DNA from: an uncultured Burkholderiales bacterium
GTDB taxonomy: Bacteria > Pseudomonadota > Gammaproteobacteria > Burkholderiales > Burkholderiaceae_C
Length of the DNA stretch: 64,000 nucleotides
Assembly (NCBI GenBank): GCA_903932865.1
Contig: CAIZHQ010000012.1
Location: 62,001-126,000 of the forward strand
Direction of reading: 5' to 3'
A program made the position numbers and the translations under genes. This document shows positions 43,279 to 52,128 of this stretch, piece by piece. Numbering within the stretch: position 1 is the first letter of the stretch; each line of letters begins with the position of its first letter. Under the pieces are notes generated by a model. The model did not search any database, had not been told where the DNA came from, and saw nothing but the letters and a program-made list of their open reading frames with translations.

Positions 43279-43877
43279 GTTACACCTCCCGAATCCGACC
43301 CGGCACCCACTTCCGAGCCAAAGGCCACCGCGATGCGCAGAGCGTTGCAGTAACGGGACATGGGACGCGCGGCATGCGCCATGCAGCCATTAAGCTCCAC
43401 CATCCGATTGGGTTTGACCAGCACGGCTGACTCGATCTCGCCCTGTGCATCGAGCACGACCAGGTCCCCGCCCCAGCCCGGATCCCACTCGGCCACGGGG
43501 TACCAGATCACGGATCTGGCCGTTTGCAGGAATTCGGCCGGGAAGTCCCTGTGCAGCGATGCCTCGTCGCCGAAGGCCTGCAAATTGACCCATAGCCGTG
43601 TGATCGAGCTGTCAGGAAAAAAGCGCTCCTTGACCTGCTGCGCTGCCATCGCCATGGGACCACCTCGGGCCACAAACGCATCGAACGTCAGCTCCGGACG
43701 CCAGGCCCCCGGGTCGTAGTGGTGCTTGTGGGTGCCAGGCAGCACGAAGTTGCGATGCCAGAACACACCTGGGGCTTCAGCATGGGCCTTCCAGCCGAAC
43801 ACCAGGGTCTGGCTCAGCAACCACTGCCGACACTCGGAGGCCTGCTCCGGTGCAATCAGGTCGTCAACTATGCGCAT
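43275..43877 (-). CDS. 2OG-Fe(II) oxygenase-like protein 2
   Basis: 200 residues from the ATG at 43877, chosen for the GGAG 6 bases upstream. SLHRDFPAEF gives the H-x-D metal pair, NGCMAHAARP the distal His, and NALRIAVAFG the Arg for 2-oxoglutarate, a complete prolyl/asparaginyl hydroxylase-type triad. WVNLQAFGDEA precedes it, as in PF13640-like proteins. It overlaps oxygenase 1 by 14 bases and oxygenase 3 by ATGA. The substrate is unknown. Confidence 0.78.
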   Translation of the reverse strand: MRIVDDLIAPEQASECRQWLLSQTLVFGWKAHAEAPGVFWHRNFVLPGTHKHHYDPGAWRPELTFDAFVARGGPMAMAAQQVKERFFPDSSITRLWVNLQAFGDEASLHRDFPAEFLQTARSVIWYPVAEWDPGWGGDLVVLDAQGEIESAVLVKPNRMVELNGCMAHAARPMSRYCNALRIAVAFGSEVGAGSDSGGVT

Positions 43878-44463
43878 GGTGTTCTCCGGGAATAGCTTCA
43901 ACACGGAACTCGAAATGGATTTCCACGCTCGCTCGCGTGCCGTTGTAGGGGTAAGAGTGGTGGGCCAGATAGCTTGGGAACACCAGCAGCATCCCTGGTT
44001 GGGGATGGATGATTTCCGAGCGCCAGCCTTCCCATGGCAACCTGCGGCTGCCGTAGGCGCCGCTGGGGTTGGTCAACACAAAGGCCCCGGAATAGTCCTG
44101 CCGCGCCGGATCAGGTTTGGCATCGCCATCTACCCAGTAAATGGCTGACAGGTCCGTGTCTTCGGCATGCAGTGGGATGAATTGCCCAGGCTGGGTGATC
44201 ACCTCACGGGCTGTTTGCCAGACAGGAATGCAGCTATAGGTTTGCTCGATGGCCGCATGAACCTGAACCATGAGTGGGTCCAAGGCATCAGGCCAAGTGG
44301 TGTTTCCAATGAGCGACTCTCGGCTCTTTCGCGCCCAGGGTTGTCCATCCCGATTGAGCCTTTCATGAAAACCCATAGCAACTTCGATCATTTGATCGCG
44401 CTGTGCATCACCGAGGTGCAGGTATCCCTGGAAGATCCTTGCAGAAAACAGTTCGCGGATCAT
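43864..44463 (-). CDS. 2OG-Fe(II) oxygenase-like protein 1
   Basis: 199 residues from the ATG at 44463, whose first bases form ATGA with the stop of the upstream gene. A possible metal pair is FIPLHAEDTDLSAIYWVDGD (H-x-E/D). A distal His lies in LVFPSYLAHHSYPYNG, followed by TRASVEIHFEF with the 2-oxoglutarate-binding Arg. This is the pattern of TIGR02466-type putative oxygenases common in phages. Substrate unknown; context suggests a virion protein. Confidence 0.75.
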   Translation of the reverse strand: MIRELFSARIFQGYLHLGDAQRDQMIEVAMGFHERLNRDGQPWARKSRESLIGNTTWPDALDPLMVQVHAAIEQTYSCIPVWQTAREVITQPGQFIPLHAEDTDLSAIYWVDGDAKPDPARQDYSGAFVLTNPSGAYGSRRLPWEGWRSEIIHPQPGMLLVFPSYLAHHSYPYNGTRASVEIHFEFRVEAIPGEHHAHS

Positions 44464-45266
44464 GAAAGCGTCACCTGCGCGTCGGCGCATCCGGGGTAGA
44501 ACTTGAAGCCAGCCTTGAGGCGCACTGTGTCGCCTGCTGTAAGTCCCGTGGTCAGGACCGTTGCGGTTGTGGTGCCACCCTGTGTCTGGCGACGACTGAT
44601 GGGCAGGTAGCCATTGACGCTTTCGAGGAACACTTCCGCGTCGCGGGTGCTAACGTCACCAATGCCATCGAGCATGTGGACCGTAAACACTGCCGGGTCA
44701 CCCGCTCTCACCACAGCTGGAGGCGTTACCCGCAGGTCCGGGAACTGCATCTCACGCACCTGGGCAGAAGACTGATAGTCGGTCTGCTCCACATCCGAGG
44801 TATCTACCCCTTCGACCAGGCAACCACCGAGCGTGGGATGCAGGTTCACGGTGACAAAACACTCATCAAACGGGCTGTCGGCAAAGGGCACGTTGAAACC
44901 GGTCAGGAAGTTGCCGTTCCAGACATGCCCGGCAGCCTCGGGGGCTGTGAAGCGTGTAGACAGGGTGTAGACGTACAACGGCAAGGGGTCAATGAGGCGT
45001 TTTTCTGCCCAGCGGTAACCCGTCATGAAGGACTGGCGATCGGACCAGCCTCGGTTGTTGCGCAGTTCGCGGTAGATGAACAACTGCTCTGCCACCACCT
45101 GGTAGGAGTTCCCATTGACTTCAAAGTCTGGGGTCAGTCCCGAATCAGGCCTGTGACGCAAACCAAAACGCATGTGCACCTGCTCGGCGGTCTTGTCGAT
45201 CAGGAGATGGATGGCGTAGTCCAGTGTGGTCGAGAGCTTGCCAGCGCGCACAAGAAAGACTTTCAT
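44460..45266 (-). CDS. Tail-associated protein with Ig-like C terminus
   Basis: 268 residues from the ATG at 45266, which has a strong AAGGAGG ribosome binding site. No family is recognised for residues 1-165. The C-terminal part (about 175-268: FPDLRVTPPAVVRAGDPAVFT, then VFLESVNGYLPISRRQTQGG and an ATVLTTGLTAGDTVRLKAGF strand pair) looks like an Ig-like/bacterial-adhesion beta sandwich. It starts 11 bases after the Cys-rich fibre gene ends and its stop overlaps oxygenase 1, so it links fibre and modifying enzymes. It may be a fibre chaperone, a second virion protein or a second substrate. Confidence 0.65.
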   Translation of the reverse strand: MKVFLVRAGKLSTTLDYAIHLLIDKTAEQVHMRFGLRHRPDSGLTPDFEVNGNSYQVVAEQLFIYRELRNNRGWSDRQSFMTGYRWAEKRLIDPLPLYVYTLSTRFTAPEAAGHVWNGNFLTGFNVPFADSPFDECFVTVNLHPTLGGCLVEGVDTSDVEQTDYQSSAQVREMQFPDLRVTPPAVVRAGDPAVFTVHMLDGIGDVSTRDAEVFLESVNGYLPISRRQTQGGTTTATVLTTGLTAGDTVRLKAGFKFYPGCADAQVTLS

Positions 45267-45277
45267 GTGCACCTCCT

Positions 45278-46288
45278 TCAGCAGCAACCACAGCAGGCAC
45301 AGTTGCAATTGCAATTTGTTCGGCAGTTGAAGGCCGTGTTGCCGCAGTTGCAGTTGGTGTAGCTGCCACAGTTGCAGTTGCAATTGCAGGCCCGGTACCA
45401 ACGGTGATACTCGCCCCCGCCAATTTCATCTTGAGCCAGGTAGTAGGCGTCGTAGTTGTAGCCGGTGCTGGGCACAGCGTTGTAGGCGTAGGTCGTTCCT
45501 CCAGCGCCGTCGTATTGGGCCGAGTTGGCACAGTAGTTAAACCCCAACCCCCAGGTCCACCAGTTGGTATTGGAGGGTTTCCAATACGTATTGCTTGCGC
45601 AGTTTCCTGTCGGCAATATGCCGTTGCAGTTGCCCGCCAAGTCGTCGTAGTACTGGTTGCTGCGCCCCATCTCGCCGATGTCCTGACCATCGTTCATGCG
45701 ATAGCCGGTGTTGCGAGCGTTGTCCGCCGCACCAGACTGTGACGAATAAATCACTGCACCAGTGCCCATGTACAGATGACCTGTCATCGTGTCACCGGCT
45801 TTGGCCAATCGACTCGACAAATCGATTGGTACGGTGGCATTGCCAGTGGCATCCGGTGCGTTGCCATTGACTGAGCGCACAAAGGCTGTGGAGTCATAAC
45901 CATCGAGCTTGTCAGCGTCGGCGGCTTTGGCCGTGATACCCAGGTATGCCGTGTTGTGGTTGTGCCCCAGAGCTGCATATGCGGCATCGTGGTTGTGTCC
46001 ACTCAGTGCAAATCCGGCGGAGTCAATGCCGTCCAGCAGATCTGCATTGGCCACCTTGCCCACCGTGGCCGACAGGTCAATGACCATCTTCCACGTGACG
46101 GGGCTGACCACGGTGAGGATGTAGAGCTTTTGCTCATCGGTCCTGAAACACGGCATACCCTGCTGCAGATTCACAGTTGGGAATGCCGTTCCACTGGAGA
46201 GTGACAATGCCGTCTTGTCGTTGTTCAGGATCTGCGACAGCGAGTCCGAGAGCGTCGTGGTCGACGGGATTTCGGTGTAGTTTTGCAT
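45278..46288 (-). CDS. Tail fibre-like protein with Cys/Asn-rich C-terminal tip
   Basis: 336 residues. The N-terminal half has fibre-type repeats (LLDGIDSAGFALSGHNHDAAY, written here in part as SGHNHDAAY and LGHNHNTAY; DADKLDGYDSTAFVRSVNG; AGDTMTGHLYMG). Residues about 185-295 are rich in N, Y, G and W with isolated Cys. The last 38 residues (299-336) contain 14 Cys and 10 Asn, mainly as alternating N-C pairs, and end in C-C-G-C-C. I know no named family for this tip. It is followed immediately by the Ig-like protein, three oxygenases and a radical SAM enzyme, so it is the prime candidate substrate for them. Confidence 0.8.
   Translation of the reverse strand: MQNYTEIPSTTTLSDSLSQILNNDKTALSLSSGTAFPTVNLQQGMPCFRTDEQKLYILTVVSPVTWKMVIDLSATVGKVANADLLDGIDSAGFALSGHNHDAAYAALGHNHNTAYLGITAKAADADKLDGYDSTAFVRSVNGNAPDATGNATVPIDLSSRLAKAGDTMTGHLYMGTGAVIYSSQSGAADNARNTGYRMNDGQDIGEMGRSNQYYDDLAGNCNGILPTGNCASNTYWKPSNTNWWTWGLGFNYCANSAQYDGAGGTTYAYNAVPSTGYNYDAYYLAQDEIGGGEYHRWYRACNCNCNCGSYTNCNCGNTAFNCRTNCNCNCACCGCC
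45281..45394 (-). repeat. Low-complexity DNA coding the Asn-Cys tip
   Basis: Short units of the form TGCAATTGCAACTGC recur on the coding strand, giving alternating Cys and Asn codons. Repeat DNA of this sort can expand or contract by slippage, so the number of N-C pairs may vary between relatives. Confidence 0.7.
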
Positions 46289-46299
46289 TTAGTACCCTT

Positions 46300-47490
46300 T
46301 CAATACCCCTGGGCAACCCAAGAAATAGCTCCCGTTACGCGGGTTCCAGAGGTGTTTTCCAAAACGGCGATGAAACCGGTGGTGGTGACCGAGCCAAGAA
46401 TTCGTGGGACGGACACCGTGGTGCCACCCTTGAAGGTCAGCGTGACTTCAGGCGCCACACGGAACTGCCTGCTGAAGACCACTACAACGCCATTGGCGGC
46501 CGTGACCACCTGTGCCGTGCCCCGGTCAAAGACATCGGGCACATCCACCGTCACCCTCAGGCCATCAATGTAGCCACGGTCGGCATTGCTGGAAGTCAGA
46601 ATCGCTTTGAAGAGCGCGCGCTGGTAGGTGTAGTCGCCCTGGATGAAATCCCGGAAGTTGGTGTACCCGGGAGGATGACCGGACTCCAGGATGTCCATGA
46701 AGTCTTGCTCGGTGATCTCGGTACTGGCAACGATCATGTCGCTGATCACCCCATTGGCCCGGCGCCGGTACTGCTCGGCCAGGCCAAAGGCCTCACTGAG
46801 CTTGAGCGTCTGGGCACGCTTGAGCGCCTCGCCAATGGCAAAGCCTTCATTGATGGACCGCCGGTAAGCGACCGTTCGCCCCAGCGCTTCGGCAAAGCTG
46901 ACGGCTTCCGAGATGCGCTTGACCTGCGACCTGGCCAGCGTGTCGCTCAGTCTGAAACTCTCAGCCTGGGGCTTGGTGATTCCCTTGGCGGATTTCTCGG
47001 CCAGGCTAAAGCTCTCGGACACCCTCAGGATGAACGCAATGAGGTCGGTGTAGGTCTCGGCCAGCGCCAGCGTCTCGTATTTACGCCAGATCATCTGCCG
47101 CGCCAGTCCCTCCCCCACCTGAAACACCTCGAACACGGCCTTGGTGCCGGAGCGTGCGTACTTTTCCGAGAAGGTCAGCGACTCGACGATGCGCAGCACA
47201 TAGGCAATCAGATCGGTGTAGGTCTCAACGAAGTTCAGGGTTTCGAACTTGTTGAGCGCCACAGCCCGGCTGGGCTTTTCCGAGAACGTCAGGCTTTCGG
47301 AACTGCGCTTGATGCCCAATTTCTGGACCAGCTCGGCAAAGCTCAGATCCGTGGCCACGCTCAGGGCGTACACAGCTGGGTAAGCCGTTGACCAGTTCTT
47401 GCCTGCCGTGGCGCTGCTCCAGGCAAACTTTCCCGAAGTCCAGGTGTAGTTCGCCCCCGGGGAGCTGGAGACGTTGACGGTCTCTGCCAT
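46300..47490 (-). CDS. Tail protein with degenerate helical repeats
   Basis: 396 residues. After a Trp-rich start (NYTWTSGKFAWSSATAGKNW), residues about 45-245 consist of roughly eleven 16-18-residue units of the form E-S-L-x-F-S-E-x-x-x-R (for example ESLTFSEKPSRAVAL, ETLALAETYTDLIAF, EAVSFAEALGRTVAY). The last 120 residues form a beta domain ending GAISWVAQGY, like receptor-binding-tip domains near gpJ in other siphophages. It starts 13 bases after the preceding tail gene. The repeat number probably sets a fixed length in the tail tip; that is inference. Confidence 0.72.
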   Translation of the reverse strand: MAETVNVSSSPGANYTWTSGKFAWSSATAGKNWSTAYPAVYALSVATDLSFAELVQKLGIKRSSESLTFSEKPSRAVALNKFETLNFVETYTDLIAYVLRIVESLTFSEKYARSGTKAVFEVFQVGEGLARQMIWRKYETLALAETYTDLIAFILRVSESFSLAEKSAKGITKPQAESFRLSDTLARSQVKRISEAVSFAEALGRTVAYRRSINEGFAIGEALKRAQTLKLSEAFGLAEQYRRRANGVISDMIVASTEITEQDFMDILESGHPPGYTNFRDFIQGDYTYQRALFKAILTSSNADRGYIDGLRVTVDVPDVFDRGTAQVVTAANGVVVVFSRQFRVAPEVTLTFKGGTTVSVPRILGSVTTTGFIAVLENTSGTRVTGAISWVAQGY

Positions 47491-47503
47491 CTTAAGCGTC
47501 CGA

Positions 47504-47950
47504 TCAGCTCATGGTGAAAGTGAAGACGGCAGTCAGGCTGTCGTCCACCCCTTTGTTCACCACCGGGAACACGACCCGGTCAAACATGGTGCCTGCCGAG
47601 GCTGCGTTGAACACTCCGGCTTCGGTCAGCGCTCCTGTGGCGTCGCCTGCCGGATAGCTGGCAGTGAAGGTGAACACCTTGGTGCCAGCCGTGTGGGCGT
47701 AGGTGGCCGCATTGCGCTTGATTTCAGTGACCAGGGCCGTCTGGGTAGAGGCAGCGGCCGTGGAGCCGGTGCCCACCGCAATCCAGCCCATGACGCCTGG
47801 ACGGCTGGCTGAGTTGCCAATGGCATCGGCAACGAAGTCGAAGCCGCCGTTGACGATGATGTTGTCCTTGTGAACCACCTCGACTTCGCCCGTGGGCTTG
47901 GCAAGCAGCAGCGTGATCGAGCCCTTGATGCTCATGCCTTCTTCAATCAT
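47504..47950 (-). CDS. Small phage tail protein after gpJ
   Basis: 148 residues from the ATG at 47950, which has GGAAA upstream; 47935 is an alternative. VVHKDNIIVNGGFDFVADAIG is a pattern often seen in tail-fibre accessory proteins, and the end LTEAGVFNAASAGTMFDRVVF with VFTFTMS suggests a beta-rich virion domain. The exact role is unknown. It lies just after a terminator that follows gpJ. Confidence 0.65.
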   Translation of the reverse strand: MIEEGMSIKGSITLLLAKPTGEVEVVHKDNIIVNGGFDFVADAIGNSASRPGVMGWIAVGTGSTAAASTQTALVTEIKRNAATYAHTAGTKVFTFTASYPAGDATGALTEAGVFNAASAGTMFDRVVFPVVNKGVDDSLTAVFTFTMS

Positions 47951-47967
47951 GGAGTTTTCCGTTTCTT

Positions 47968-48006
47968 TAAACAAAACGGGCGCTGCACCTTTCGATGCAA
48001 CGCCCG
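47968..48006 (-). terminator. Intrinsic terminator after the gpJ gene
   Basis: On the minus strand, CGGGCGTTGCA (48006-47996) pairs with TGCAGCGCCCG (47987-47977) with one mismatch and an 8-base loop, followed by TTTTGTTT. It separates the core tail genes from the accessory fibre and modification genes. Confidence 0.75.
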
Positions 48007-48028
48007 GGTTGGGAACTGTAGTTTTGGT

Positions 48029-51000
48029 TCAGTAAAGCTTGAGTGCCGTGTAACCGGCTGTGGGGAGCAGTGGGCTGTTTGCGCTTTGAACTTCTGCACT
48101 CATCTTTCCGATAAAGAGCCTGCGCTCTGAGGCCGTCTGACACACGCCAATGCAAACTCGATCGCTCACGTTGACGGGGTATGGCACCACGATCCGGTTG
48201 AACAGGTGATCTTCCAGAAAGAAGCTGCCTGTCACCGCATCAAACCCAACGAGCAAGCTCACCCCAGTGCCCGTCGCCATCCAGATGACCGAGGTGGTGA
48301 TCTGATTCGGAATGAACCAGAAGCTCACATGGAACACCCCCGGAATGTTCACGCCCCAGGAGACCCTGGTCGTGTCCTTGATGAGCACGCCGCTGCCGTA
48401 GCGCCCGTCGCCATAGCTCACACCGACGGCTTCACCGCTGGCGGGGTTGCCGTACCCAGCCAGTGCCCCATTGAGACGCCAGCCGTACAGCTCACCCGCC
48501 TGCAACGTGTCTTCCCGCGCCATCTGGAAGCGGGCCTCGATGCTTTTGAGAGCGCCGTCATAGGTCCACTGCCGTTTAGCAGCATTGCTGCTCCAGACAT
48601 AGTTCGCCGTAGACCAGGTCTCCCGGTCGTCCAAAGTGGCCCCGATGCTGGCCAGCAGAGTGTTTTGCGCACGGTAGCTGGTGGGTAGATTCACCTCGAA
48701 CAGGTATTCAGACTGCGCCACACCGCTGTCCATGCGCAGCACATCCAGACTGTTGACCGACTCGACCGAGGCGAAGTGTTTCACCCCGGGAAACCGGGTG
48801 GCTTGCGCATCGATGGTGACCAGCAGGTTGGCGTTCTGGGGCTGGGCCACCACGGTGGAGACGAAGGTGGCCTCCTCCGAGTAGATGCCGGGCGATGCGA
48901 TCGCCTTGATCCAGAAATTGCGCTCACCGTCGAAGCCCGAGGGCAGCGTGAAGCTGCTGGACTTGACCTCGGCAATGAAGATCGAGGTGTCCCAGGCCGT
49001 GCCTTCGCGCAACTCATAGGCCACCACCTCCGGCTCGGCATTGGGCAGCCACCGAAACTCCAGCCGGTTAGCTGACTGCACCACATCGAACTGACGCACC
49101 GCAGCAGGCGCCAGCAGGGTCAACAGAAAGGTGGTGACGTGCTGGCTGTACTTGCCCGAGGTGTCGAAGGCCCGGATGAAGTAGTTGTACTGGCCAGATT
49201 CACTCTGGTCATGCACAAGCTGGGTACCTGCGGTCTGTCCAACCAAAGTGCCAGCATCCCAGCCGGTTCCCACGCGAACCTCGTACCCTGCCAGATCGGC
49301 ATCGGTGTTGGCGCTCCAACTGAGCAGCAAATCGGTCGTGCGACGCAGCACCACAAAGTCCTGCACATCATCGGGCGGCTGCAACTTGCCCAAGATGGTT
49401 TGACTCAGCGTGGCCGATGCCCCAAGCTTGCCGGACACCCCCACAGCCCGCACGGTGAACACATAGTCCCCGGCATCGGCGTTGCGGATTTCCAGATAAG
49501 TGGCCGAGACTCGGGGCAGCGTGACGGTGTTGCCACCATTGACCCGGTAGCTCACCTGGTACTCCAGGGCCCCGAAGACTTGCTCCCAGCCCACCTGGAT
49601 GAGCACCAGTGCCTGGTCCTTGACCCGGTACAGGCTCTCGGTGACTGATAGACCCGTGGGCGCCACTGGCGTAGTCGAGAGCACCGTGATGTCACGAGGC
49701 TGTAGAGCCAGGCCCTGCTCGATGGCGTCGTACTTGCTCGGGTTATGGGCCAACGCCGTGACCTCATGGATGCCCGGCTCGCTCTCGGCGACCTGCACCA
49801 CCCTGAACAGTTGCGTCTCCACGTGCGTGGAAGCCAGCACCCAGATGGCACCCACCTGAGGTGCTGTGGAAAACGCACTGGTCACCCCGACCGTTCGGCC
49901 AGACAGAGATCCGACTTGGCGTTCCTCCACCGCTCCCGTGGGCAGCAGCACAGAGATGCGCCATGAACCGGCGGGCAGGTCCTGGTCCAGCGTGACGCTC
50001 ACCGTGGTGGCCGCAGCGATGCGCCCTCCCAAGCGCAGGCCACCCCGGCTGCTGTCTGCAACCTTGATGACATCGCCGGGGCGAACAACAGCGCCCTCCA
50101 GCCCCGTGCGGAACGTGATGATTTCCGATTCGGACTGCTCGGAGTAAAGCAGCCACTTGCCCACCCGGTTGGCCTGGCCACGGGAGGTGCAGCCCATGGC
50201 CACCACATCAGCCTGCACCACGCCATAACGTGCAATGCCTGCCATGTCTTCGACGTATTCCACCTTCTGGCGGTAGAAATCATCGGGGTCCACCCAGCTG
50301 ACCAGAGCCACCGTGTGTCGGGCTTTGGCAGACGACCCTTGGTATGCGAATTCGCCATCGATGACGTTGGCTGCCGTGAACTGGTAGACGGGGTCCTGGG
50401 GCGCATCCTGCGTGACCGTGATTGCTCCGCCAGACCAATAAGCCATTCCCCGAAAGATCGAGGCCATGTCTTGCACCACCTTGTAGGCCTGCTCGCGGCT
50501 TTGCAGGTACAGGTTACAGGTGAAGCGCGGCTCATAGCCGCCCAGCCCATTGGGCACAAGCTCGTCACAGTAGCGGGCTACCCGGTACAGCGCCCACTTG
50601 TCCACTTGCGACTCGGGGATAAAACTGCCCAGCCCGTAGCGGGTGCTGGTCACAAGGTCATAGAAACACCAGGCAGGGTTGTCCGTCCAGGCCACCTTGA
50701 AGGTGCCGTCCCAAACCCCGGTGTACGACCGGGTCTCGGGAAAGTAGTTCGAGGGAATCCGAACCCGCAGGAGCTTTAGGTCATAGCTGCGCCGAGGAAT
50801 CGAGGTGAACTGCGATGCATCCACCCGCAGGGCCATCAGCGCACTGTTGGGGTAGCGCAGTTTGCTTTCGATGACCTCGGTGTAGGACTCCAGAAACGTC
50901 TTGTTCTGCAGGCTGGTCTGCGTGGAGTCAGCCGTGATGCGGCGCAGGCGCACATCCCAGGGACCGATACCAGTCAAAGGGATGTAGTAACTGCGCTGGT

Positions 51001-51538
51001 AGCGCGAGGTGGTCTTGCCCGAGACCGTGTCCGAGAGAACCTGCACAAAGCCAGCGCCGTGCGCCTGCACATCGATCGCGTAGCTGACCGAGGTGCCGTT
51101 CAAGTCTCCGTTTGTCGTGTCCTGCAGCGACAGGGTCGGGATGCTGACCTTGATGCGCACGGCATCCACATCCGGGTCGTTGATGGATCGCACCACCGGC
51201 TGGTTGGCCTTGCACTCCACACCGACGGCCACCTCGTTTTCTACCGAGGAAAAACCTGGAACGTAGCTTTGCTGCTGAGTGCCGGGTCGTGTTTCGAGTG
51301 TGACGCCAGTGAAGTTGTAGCTGCCATCCGGGTTCTGGATCGGGGTGTCGTCGAGGTACACCGAGTGCAGGCCAGCAGCCAACCCTTCGATCTCACCTTC
51401 GCAGACCAGATCCACCACTCGGGCGTAGGCCTTGGAGCGCAGGCTGTCCGGCGCTTCCTGCGCCACACGGGCGCTACCGCCTCCACCTTTGCCGCCACCG
51501 CCCGCGCCAATGATCAGAGAAGTGCCATGGGTGCTCAT
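48029..51538 (-). CDS. Tail tip/host specificity protein J
   Basis: 1169 residues, the central tail fibre of lambda-type siphophages, which contacts the host receptor. The start (a glycine-rich GAGGGGKGGGGSARVAQEAP, then LRSKAYARVVDLVCEGEIEGL) and MASIFRGMAYWSGGAITVTQD are highly typical of gpJ. The region about 650-980 contains fibronectin type III-like repeats (VSYRVNGGNTVTLPRVSATYL; YEVRVGTGWDAGTLVGQT; YELREGTAWDTSIFIAEV). The C-terminal 180 residues look like a lectin/laminin-G-like beta domain (HVSFWFIPNQ; LLVGFDAVTGSFFLED). Start and gpI stop share ATGA. Confidence 0.93.
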   Translation of the reverse strand: MSTHGTSLIIGAGGGGKGGGGSARVAQEAPDSLRSKAYARVVDLVCEGEIEGLAAGLHSVYLDDTPIQNPDGSYNFTGVTLETRPGTQQQSYVPGFSSVENEVAVGVECKANQPVVRSINDPDVDAVRIKVSIPTLSLQDTTNGDLNGTSVSYAIDVQAHGAGFVQVLSDTVSGKTTSRYQRSYYIPLTGIGPWDVRLRRITADSTQTSLQNKTFLESYTEVIESKLRYPNSALMALRVDASQFTSIPRRSYDLKLLRVRIPSNYFPETRSYTGVWDGTFKVAWTDNPAWCFYDLVTSTRYGLGSFIPESQVDKWALYRVARYCDELVPNGLGGYEPRFTCNLYLQSREQAYKVVQDMASIFRGMAYWSGGAITVTQDAPQDPVYQFTAANVIDGEFAYQGSSAKARHTVALVSWVDPDDFYRQKVEYVEDMAGIARYGVVQADVVAMGCTSRGQANRVGKWLLYSEQSESEIITFRTGLEGAVVRPGDVIKVADSSRGGLRLGGRIAAATTVSVTLDQDLPAGSWRISVLLPTGAVEERQVGSLSGRTVGVTSAFSTAPQVGAIWVLASTHVETQLFRVVQVAESEPGIHEVTALAHNPSKYDAIEQGLALQPRDITVLSTTPVAPTGLSVTESLYRVKDQALVLIQVGWEQVFGALEYQVSYRVNGGNTVTLPRVSATYLEIRNADAGDYVFTVRAVGVSGKLGASATLSQTILGKLQPPDDVQDFVVLRRTTDLLLSWSANTDADLAGYEVRVGTGWDAGTLVGQTAGTQLVHDQSESGQYNYFIRAFDTSGKYSQHVTTFLLTLLAPAAVRQFDVVQSANRLEFRWLPNAEPEVVAYELREGTAWDTSIFIAEVKSSSFTLPSGFDGERNFWIKAIASPGIYSEEATFVSTVVAQPQNANLLVTIDAQATRFPGVKHFASVESVNSLDVLRMDSGVAQSEYLFEVNLPTSYRAQNTLLASIGATLDDRETWSTANYVWSSNAAKRQWTYDGALKSIEARFQMAREDTLQAGELYGWRLNGALAGYGNPASGEAVGVSYGDGRYGSGVLIKDTTRVSWGVNIPGVFHVSFWFIPNQITTSVIWMATGTGVSLLVGFDAVTGSFFLEDHLFNRIVVPYPVNVSDRVCIGVCQTASERRLFIGKMSAEVQSANSPLLPTAGYTALKLY

Positions 51539-52128
51539 ATCGGGATCTCATCCACATCAATGCCCGCGCTGATCACGGCCGAACCGACGATGAGGCGGCC
51601 ATAGCCCACCGGCACAGGGTGTCCCTGCGCCGTGGTGTTGACCGCCCCGTTGAAGACATAACTGGGCTGGTTCTCAGGTCGCTCGGACGGGTCCTGCGCC
51701 TTGGCCGTTGGAGCAATCATCTGGGCCACACCTCCCAAGATCATGGATGTGCCCACCGAATACAAAGTGGCCTGGGACAAGAAAGAGCCTGCCGCTGCCC
51801 AGCCCATCGGGTTCCACCAAGACACTGCGATGAGGGCTGCTCCTAATAGGATCTGGCCTAGACCGTTACCACCTGCCCCTGATACGACCGGGGCGATGGT
51901 GATGCGTTGCTGGCCACTGGGCTCGTGCAACCGCTCCAAGCTCAAAGCATCACGTCCGGCCAGTACCCGGAAGCCCACACCGCGCTCACCTGAGGCCACA
52001 AGTTCTCGCTCAAAGCCGGGAAAGTTGGCGCACAGGGCGCGCACAGCCTCAGCGGCTGAAGCCACTGCCATCCTGTGGCGTCGCCCAAAGCGCTTGCCCA
52101 GTTCACCGAGAAGAAGAATCGTGACCAT
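51535..52128 (-). CDS. Tail assembly protein I
   Basis: 197 residues. The N terminus (VTILLLGELGKRFGRRHRMAV; ALCANFPGFERELV) is the ubiquitin-like start of lambda gpI. A hydrophobic glycine/alanine-rich middle (LGQILLGAALIAVSWWNPMGW) and a C-terminal segment NGAVNTTAQGHPVPVGYGRL complete the pattern. It helps assemble the tail tip with gpK and gpJ. Confidence 0.9.
   Translation of the reverse strand: MVTILLLGELGKRFGRRHRMAVASAAEAVRALCANFPGFERELVASGERGVGFRVLAGRDALSLERLHEPSGQQRITIAPVVSGAGGNGLGQILLGAALIAVSWWNPMGWAAAGSFLSQATLYSVGTSMILGGVAQMIAPTAKAQDPSERPENQPSYVFNGAVNTTAQGHPVPVGYGRLIVGSAVISAGIDVDEIPI

Noticed and set aside
45281-45394. Variable repeat of a diversity-generating retroelement in the fibre tip
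   Set aside because: The Asn/Cys-rich repeat raised the idea, but no reverse transcriptase gene or template repeat copy was seen in the window.
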